Source of the DNA: Multifurca ochricompacta
Lineage: Eukaryota; Basidiomycota; Agaricomycetes; Russulales; Russulaceae
Length of the DNA: 12,500 nucleotides
Assembly (NCBI GenBank): GCA_022496185.1
Contig: WTXG01000491.1
Span: 1-12,500 of the forward strand
Direction of reading: 5' to 3'
Shown here: positions 8,378 through 12,500 of the stretch, piece by piece
Position numbering within the stretch: position 1 is the stretch's first letter
Layout of the letters: every line of letters starts with the position of its first letter
Notes under the pieces: generated by a model
What the model saw: only the letters and a program-made list of their open reading frames with translations
Told to the model about the DNA's origin: nothing
Databases searched by the model: none
Made by a program: the position numbers and the translations under genes

Positions 8378-8385
8378 AAGGGGGG
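8378..8385 (+). other. 3' polypurine tract of element B
   Basis: AAGGGGGG directly precedes the TG that starts the LTR. In LTR elements this RNase H-resistant tract primes plus-strand DNA and defines the left LTR end. Position and composition are typical. Confidence 0.75.
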
Positions 8386-8593
8386 TGATGTGATGAATCT
8401 GGATTGACAAGGTGACATGACATGCGGATGAAGAGACGGACTTATTTCTGAAACAATTATCCATGCTTACTCATTGAGGGCCCAACCCCTCCTTATTCTC
8501 CATAGTTCTAGCATAGTCTACTGTGCAACCATTAGACATTATCTCATAGTACTAGAAGCTTCTACTCTACTATGACATAGCTAAGACTACTTG

Positions 8594-8601
8594 TATTTAA
8601 A
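8594..8601 (+). promoter_or_regulatory. TATA box of the element B LTR
   Basis: TATTTAAA lies 35 bases before AAGTCTGTTCT (8629), the predicted RNA start shared with element A, where the spacing is 34. In a 3' LTR this promoter would read rightward into element C. Confidence 0.6.
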
Positions 8602-8628
8602 GAGCAGTAGGATAGAGAGGACAGACCT

Positions 8629-8639
8629 AAGTCTGTTCT
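8629..8639 (+). promoter_or_regulatory. Predicted RNA start / self-priming arm of element B
   Basis: AAGTCTGTTCT matches the first 11 bases of the predicted RNA start of element A. The primer-binding site it should pair with lies after the B 5' LTR, outside the window. By analogy it should read AGAACAGACTT. Confidence 0.6.
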
Positions 8640-8703
8640 CTTGTGTTCAATCCAAGGTGCTTTGACTTCACTTGAATTCCTTCAGTAAAGAACCCCACTT
8701 GAG

Positions 8704-8727
8704 CTCTCCAAGATGCGACTTGGAGAG
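8704..8727 (+). other. Leader hairpin of element B
   Basis: A 9-bp stem (8704-8712 with 8719-8727, CTCTCCAAG/CTTGGAGAG) has a 6-base loop and a possible extra G-T pair. It sits about 75 bases after the predicted RNA start. The counterpart in element A keeps the fold with a changed base pair (4918-4938). Confidence 0.62.
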
Positions 8728-8911
8728 TCTTCGATCCCCTTGAACTTGTTGCAGGACTGAGCATCTCTGCCGTTGACTTTGCCTCTCGCACGCGCGCCCC
8801 CCTGACCTTGTTGTGGACTTGAGCTAGACTTGATCTTCTGTGACCTTGAACCTTGACTGAACTTGCTTCCTCTTGTTCGACCTCGACACAGTGCCACACC
8901 TAACTGTGACA

Positions 8912-8916
8912 CCAGG
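8912..8916 (+). other. Predicted target-site copy for element B (CCAGG)
   Basis: These five bases directly follow the LTR terminus at 8911 and belong to the gag frame of element C. The partner should precede the B 5' LTR, outside the window, so this is untested. Confidence 0.4.
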
Positions 8917-9652
8917 TGGCATCCGGACAATGGACCACAAGCCTCAGACTTTGGGAAACAATTGCCCAGAGGTTTAAAGATGCCTTCATGGATGGGCAGG
9001 CTAAACAAAAGGCTGCAAGGGAACTAAAGACATTGAAAATGGAGAGAGGGGATTTGGACACATACATTGCCAAATTCCATAGCCTGGCAAATCGAGCTGG
9101 GTACAATACAGATGAAGAGGCCACATTGGACCTCTTCTCACAAGGACTCCCCAACCCCCTTGTGAAGAATATAATCCAGTTTCATCACCCACATACTTGG
9201 GATAACTGGGTGGATGCTGCACACCAGCAGCAACAAGATTACCTCAATTTCCAAATGAGGTTCAGAGTTGACACAAAGAAGGGGAAAACGAGAGACCAAT
9301 GGAAGGCAGCCTTTGGGGTAAAAATGCCAGGACATGCTCTGACAAGGGATCCAAATGCCATGGATACCTCAGCCGATAGAACTTGTGTCCGTGCTACACT
9401 GACAGAAGATGAGCGGCAGACCCTCATGAAAGAAGGAAGATGCTTCCGCTGTAAAGCCCAAGGGCATATGTCTCAGGACTGCCCAAAGAAGGGAGTGCAT
9501 GTAGCAGAAGCGTCTACCACCCCAGTTTCTAACAACCCACCCTCCGTCAACAAATGTACCAAGGAAGAAAAGGCCCACGACATATGGGCAAATATGATGA
9601 AGGAAAGCGAGGAAGTATGCACCATTCTGGTAGAAAAGGCATTTGCCAAAAA

Positions 9653-9661
9653 GGATTTTTA
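9653..9661 (+). other. Putative gag-pol frameshift site of element C (GGATTTTTA)
   Basis: The gag frame reads GAT TTT TAA, so the stop codon directly follows TTT. The -1 frame reads GGA TTT TTA and enters pol. The nine bases are identical to those at the gag/pol junction of element A. Slippage of the Phe tRNA back by one base on the five-T run, helped by the slow stop codon, is the suggested mechanism. This is inference; no downstream pseudoknot was established. Confidence 0.55.
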
Positions 9662-11131
9662 AATGGCTCAACCCCATTGGCCTGGGCAAGAGCATTACAT
9701 GTAACTTCTGTGTACACTAGTCAATTCAAATCGTTGAAAATACCAGTACACTTTGAAACTACACAGAAGACGGCTGACCGAGATGTACTAGTGGACTCTG
9801 GAGCCACCGATAACTTCATTAGCCAACGACTCGTGAAAGTCCTGGGATTAGGAATGCTTATGCTCCCCCAGGAGAAGAACATTTGGAACATAGATGGAAT
9901 GGCCAATAAAGCTGGAAGGATCACACACTATACTGACCTAAGCATACAGGTTGGGGAAAGCACCAAGACAATTTGCTTCCTCATCACCAATCTTGGTAAT
10001 GAAGATCTTATCCTGGGATACCCCTGGCTTGCAGCCTTTGAGCCGAAGATAAACTGGACAGATGCAACCATGAGCAAAGAATTCTATCCTGTCATCATTA
10101 CATCTCTGGGATATGACTATGTGGTACGACACCCCACCATCCGAGCCATTGTCATGGGAGAGCGAGCTACATGGGATGATCTAGAAGCCAGTGATCAAGT
10201 AGTTTGCTATATGACAAAAGCTTCTGAACTGGCACAAAAAGCAATGGAAGGACAGGAAGACAAGACCTTCGAAAACACCGTCCCCAAAGAGTACCAATGT
10301 CACTACAAGGTATTCTCTGAAGAAGAGTCCCACCAATTCCCACCTTCACGACCTTGGGACCATGCCATTGATTTTGTACTGGATACCCCCCCCACCATTG
10401 ATTGTAAAATCTACCCACTGTTGCAAAAAGAGCAGGAGGTGTTGACTGCCTTCCTAGAGGAGCATCTTGCTAAAGGATACATTCACCCATCTAAGTCACC
10501 CTATGTGTCACCCTTCTTCTTCATCAAAAAGAAGGACAGCAAACTACACCCAGTACAAGATTACTGGAGAATCAATGCCTACACTGTTTGGAATACCTAC
10601 CCTCTCCCACTCATACCAGAACTCATCGACACAATGAGGGACAAGGCGTTATTCTCCAAAATGGACATTTGCTGGGGCTACAATAACATACGTATTTGCA
10701 AAGGAGATCAGGGGAAGGCTGCATTCAAAACTAATCAAGGACTTTTCGAACCTAATGTCATGTTTTTTGGCTTAACCAACTCTCCGGCAACGTTCCAAGC
10801 AATGATGAACCACATATTCTGAGATCTCATACTGACTGGAGAGGTGGTTGTCTACATGGACGATATTCTAGTTGCCACCAAAGATGACCTCCCTCACCAC
10901 CGAGCCTGCGTTCATCAGGTCTTGGATATCCTACACGACCATGACCTCTACTTGAAACCGGCAAAGTGCTCCTTTGAACAGAAAAGTGTCAAATACCTAG
11001 GGGTCATACTCAAGGGAGGACATGTACGCATGGACCCAGTCAAGGTGCAGGGAATTAGAGAATGGCTGACACCCACAAACATTAAAGATGTTAGATCCTT
11101 CATCGGGTTCTGCAACTTCTATCAGCATTTG
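9653..11131 (+). pseudogene. pol: Protease and reverse transcriptase of element C
   Basis: After the frameshift site the pol frame (open from 9554) gives an aspartic protease with an intact Asp-Ser-Gly at 9794-9802 and a later LILGYPWL. RT follows: RPWDHAIDF, SKSPYVSPFFFIKKKDSK, QDYWRINAYTV, KMDICWGYNN, FGLTNSPATFQ and the catalytic YMDD at 10853-10864. TGA at 10820-10822 (NHIF-stop-DLIL, where Arg is usual) splits RT before the YMDD. Several residues that are Arg in relatives are Trp, Cys or His here (QDYW, DICW, FYQH), as expected from CGN-to-TGN or CGN-to-CAN. Near 11126-11131 one base is missing, so this frame leaves the homology and stops at 11162-11164. Confidence 0.92.
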
Positions 11132-11901
11132 TCAAAGGTTTCTCAGGTATTGCTCATCCGCTGAATGACCTCCTGAAAAAGGACATGCCATGGCATTGGG
11201 ACACGCCCCAGCAGAAAGCATTTGAACAGATCAGAGACATCATAGGAGCAGAACCCGTGCTCATTCAGCCGAATCTAAACCAACCCTTTGAGCTGGAGGT
11301 AGATGCCTCCCACTTTGCAAATGGAGCCGTGCTGTACCAGTGCAATAATGCACAAATTCTACACCCAGTGGCATACTATTCTGAAACTTTCTCCCCAGCT
11401 GAATGAAATTATGACATCTGGGATAGAGAACTGCTTGCCATTGTCAAAGCTCTGCACCACTGGCGACCCTACCTGGCTGGCGCCCCTCATAAAACCATTG
11501 TCCACACCAATCATTCCAATCTGCTATATTGGAAGGAACCCCACAAAATCAGCAGATGTGTGGCATGAGAAGTTTTAGAGCTCAAGGAATACAATTTCAC
11601 CCTGAAACATATCGCAGGAAGCCATAATGCACGGGCAGACACATTATCACACAGACCAGACATGCATACTGGGGAGGACGACAATAATAACATTGTGGTC
11701 CTTCCAGAGGAAGTGTTTACGAGAACCGCCATAGTCAGCCTCCACGATATGGATTTATGGGCACAAGTCTCACAGAATATGAACCAAGAGCTTTGTTGAT
11801 CTTGGGCCAATGCACATAATTTGAAGGAAGTTAATGGCCTGTGGTGGAAAGATGGGGATCGACTCGTTGTCACCGGTGGCGACAACATTAAGAGGGGGTG
11901 A
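11128..11901 (+). pseudogene. pol: RT thumb, RNase H and linker of element C
   Basis: After the one-base loss the homology continues in the next frame: VKGFSGIAHPLNDLL, then a QQKAFEQI block, and RNase H with LEVDASHFANGAVL, YDIWDREL and HNARADTLSH holding the acidic residues. A linker follows (LWWKDGDRLVV). TGA codons lie at 11404-11406, 11566-11568 and 11797-11799. At the first, element A has CGA and element B CGT (Arg) in QRNWDIYDREL; at the second, A has Arg. A further one-base loss in a G run (11894-11898) brings a TGA at 11899-11901 and shifts the frame into integrase. Confidence 0.9.
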
Positions 11902-12500
11902 TCCATTTTCACCATGACCTCCCCTCTGCTGGCCACCCCGGCATCACCAACACCTACACCCTCACCAAACAAGATTACTGGTGGCCCAACATGAAACAGG
12001 ATGTCAAAAACTATGTGAAAGGATGCACTGCATGTCAGGCAAACAAGGTCAACACGCACCCAAAAATCCCACCAATACACCCCATCACACCCATAACATC
12101 AACCCCATTCCAGACCATTGCTATGGATTTCATTGTCAAACTCCCCAAATCACAAGGATTTGACTCTATCCTTATGATCACCGACCACGACTGTTCAAAG
12201 GCAGCCCTCTTCATACCCTGCAAAGAAAGTATCACAGCCGAAGGAGTGGCAAAGCTGTATCTTGATCATGTTTACTGCCACTATGGACTCCCCCAGAAGG
12301 TCATCTCTGATCGAGATACTCGGTTTACATTGACATTTGCGCGAGCTCTGTGTAAAAGGCTGGACATCATGCAGAACATATCCACAGCTTACCATCCCCA
12401 GACTGATGGACAGTCAGAATGCACCAACCAATGGTTAGAACAGTATCTGCGATTCTGGTGCAACAGACAACAAGACGACTGGGCCCAGTGGCTATCGATG
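11898..12500 (+). pseudogene. pol: Integrase of element C, open to the right edge
   Basis: From 11898 a frame of 201 codons runs uninterrupted to the window end. It has the HHCC zinc domain (HFHHDLPSAGHPG, then CTACQANK). The catalytic triad is Asp at 12126-12128, Asp at 12309-12311 (SDRDTRF) and Glu at 12417-12419 (DGQSE), with 61 codons between the two Asp positions and exactly 35 residues from the second Asp to the Glu. All three catalytic residues are intact, unlike in element B. It lacks its own start because it is the continuation of the Gag-Pol polyprotein. The C-terminal domain, any chromodomain and the 3' LTR lie beyond the window. Confidence 0.92.

Larger units (their letters stand above)
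5320..8911 (+). mobile_element. Element B: Ty3/gypsy chromodomain retrotransposon, 3' half, interrupted by A and inserted in C
   Basis: It starts abruptly inside the RT/RNase H connection. Codons just after 5320 read QQTKLSQVLAQPNF, matching the KQRVTSQPVLAQPDF stretch of element A. It then holds RNase H, integrase, chromodomain, an extra ORF, a polypurine tract and a 3' LTR. Its gag, protease and RT should lie left of the window, beyond the other end of element A. Its RNase H and integrase are close relatives of those of A, and the LTR leaders align too. Decay consists of in-frame TGA codons plus one frameshift in integrase. Confidence 0.92.
8386..8911 (+). repeat. 3' LTR of element B (about 523-526 bp)
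   Basis: It starts right after the polypurine tract, at TGATGTG (8386) or TGTGATG (8389), and ends CTAACTGTGACA at 8911, where the gag frame of element C resumes. The end matches the CTAGCTGTGACA end of the element A LTR. The R-U5 half aligns almost throughout with that LTR, including AAGTCTGTTCT at the predicted RNA start, a GGTGCTT block, a hairpin, CTCTCGCAC or CTCGCAC and CCTCGACACAGNGC near the end. The left half is less alike but shares TCTACTGTGCAACCATTAGAC. Apart from LTR signals I see no gene in 8354-8911. Confidence 0.88.
8912..9662 (+). pseudogene. gag: gag of element C, C-terminal two-thirds
   Basis: The frame enters from the B LTR boundary without a start codon, reading ASGQWTTSLRLWETIAQRF. 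This is the middle of a retrotransposon Gag domain; DLDTYIAKFHSLANRAGY is the hallmark stretch (about 9050-9110). A CCHC zinc knuckle, C-x2-C-x4-H-x4-C, is intact at 9441-9482 (CFRCKAQGHMSQDC). The tail is charged and the frame closes with TAA at 9660-9662. The GTG at 8916 is not a start; the missing N-terminus should lie beyond element B. No stop interrupts this part. The last 109 bases overlap the pol frame. Confidence 0.9.
8912..12500 (+). mobile_element. Element C: oldest Ty3/gypsy retrotransposon of the nest, split by element B in gag
   Basis: It starts mid-Gag with no leader or LTR and then runs gag, protease, RT, RNase H and integrase, still open at 12500. The N-terminal half of gag and the 5' LTR should lie left of the window. 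The protein is clearly diverged from A and B (for example KMDICWGYNN and AMDFIVKLP), so it belongs to another lineage within the chromodomain Ty3/gypsy group. CpG is very scarce: 7 in 9901-10500 by hand count. Four internal TGA codons and two one-base frameshifts break pol. Confidence 0.93.

Noticed and set aside
881..11799. TGA read as an amino acid (recoding or an alternative code)
   Set aside because: The TGA codons fall at positions where homologues mostly have Arg, several with CGA in the sister element, and other CpG missense changes accompany them. Decay explains them without recoding.
11511..12080. 189-codon minus-strand ORF in element C
   Set aside because: It is antisense to RNase H and the HHCC part of integrase, which are recognisable on the plus strand. 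It is a shadow frame in CpG-poor, stop-poor DNA.
1..12500. CRISPR array, tRNA, rRNA or bacterial operon features
   Set aside because: No regularly spaced repeats, no tRNA-like cloverleaf and no ribosome-binding-site-led gene series were seen; everything fits nested eukaryotic retrotransposons.

Overview
This window is retrotransposon sequence from end to end; I see no host gene. It is best explained as three Ty3/gypsy (Metaviridae-type) LTR elements nested inside one another, and every one runs past a window edge or is interrupted. The gag-pol order (zinc-knuckle Gag, aspartic protease, RT with YMDD, RNase H, HHCC/DD35E integrase, chromodomain), the Tf1-like leader and the CpG-to-TpG decay point to a filamentous fungus, most likely an agaricomycete basidiomycete. 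That taxonomic placement is inference.

Layout. Element A (minus strand, 1-5319) has its 5' LTR at 4735-5319, then leader, gag (4709-3279), a short gag/pol overlap, protease-RT (3297-1864), RNase H-integrase (about 1871-480) and a chromodomain tail running off the left edge. Its 3' LTR lies outside the window. Element B (plus strand, 5320-8911) resumes in the middle of its RT/RNase H junction exactly where the A LTR ends. It continues through RNase H, integrase and chromodomain, then an unrecognised third ORF of about 390 codons (7184-8353), a polypurine tract and a 3' LTR ending at 8911. Element C (plus strand, 8912-12500) resumes in the middle of Gag exactly where the B LTR ends. It continues through the zinc knuckle, a gag/pol overlap, protease, RT, RNase H and an integrase open to the right edge. 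The order of events is C first, B into C gag, then A into B pol in the opposite orientation.

How the parts work together. In an intact element the LTR drives one RNA. Gag packages it, protease cuts Gag-Pol, RT/RNase H copies the RNA, and integrase with its chromodomain inserts the cDNA into methylated-histone chromatin. Element A shows a 12-nt perfect complementarity between the predicted 5' end of its RNA (5011-5000) and the site just after the 5' LTR (4733-4722), as in Tf1/sushi self-priming. The LTR of B has the same RNA start at the same distance from its TATA box and shares a leader hairpin with a compensatory base-pair change.

State. All three are dead as read. Fifteen internal nonsense codons were found in the coding frames and all fifteen are TGA; where a homologous codon can be compared it is usually Arg (CGN). 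This is what CpG methylation and deamination would produce. A hand count of CpG in 600-base samples (A 49, B 34, C 7) follows the nesting order. The items most worth following up are the self-priming leader, the third ORF of B and the shared GGATTTTTA gag/pol frameshift site.
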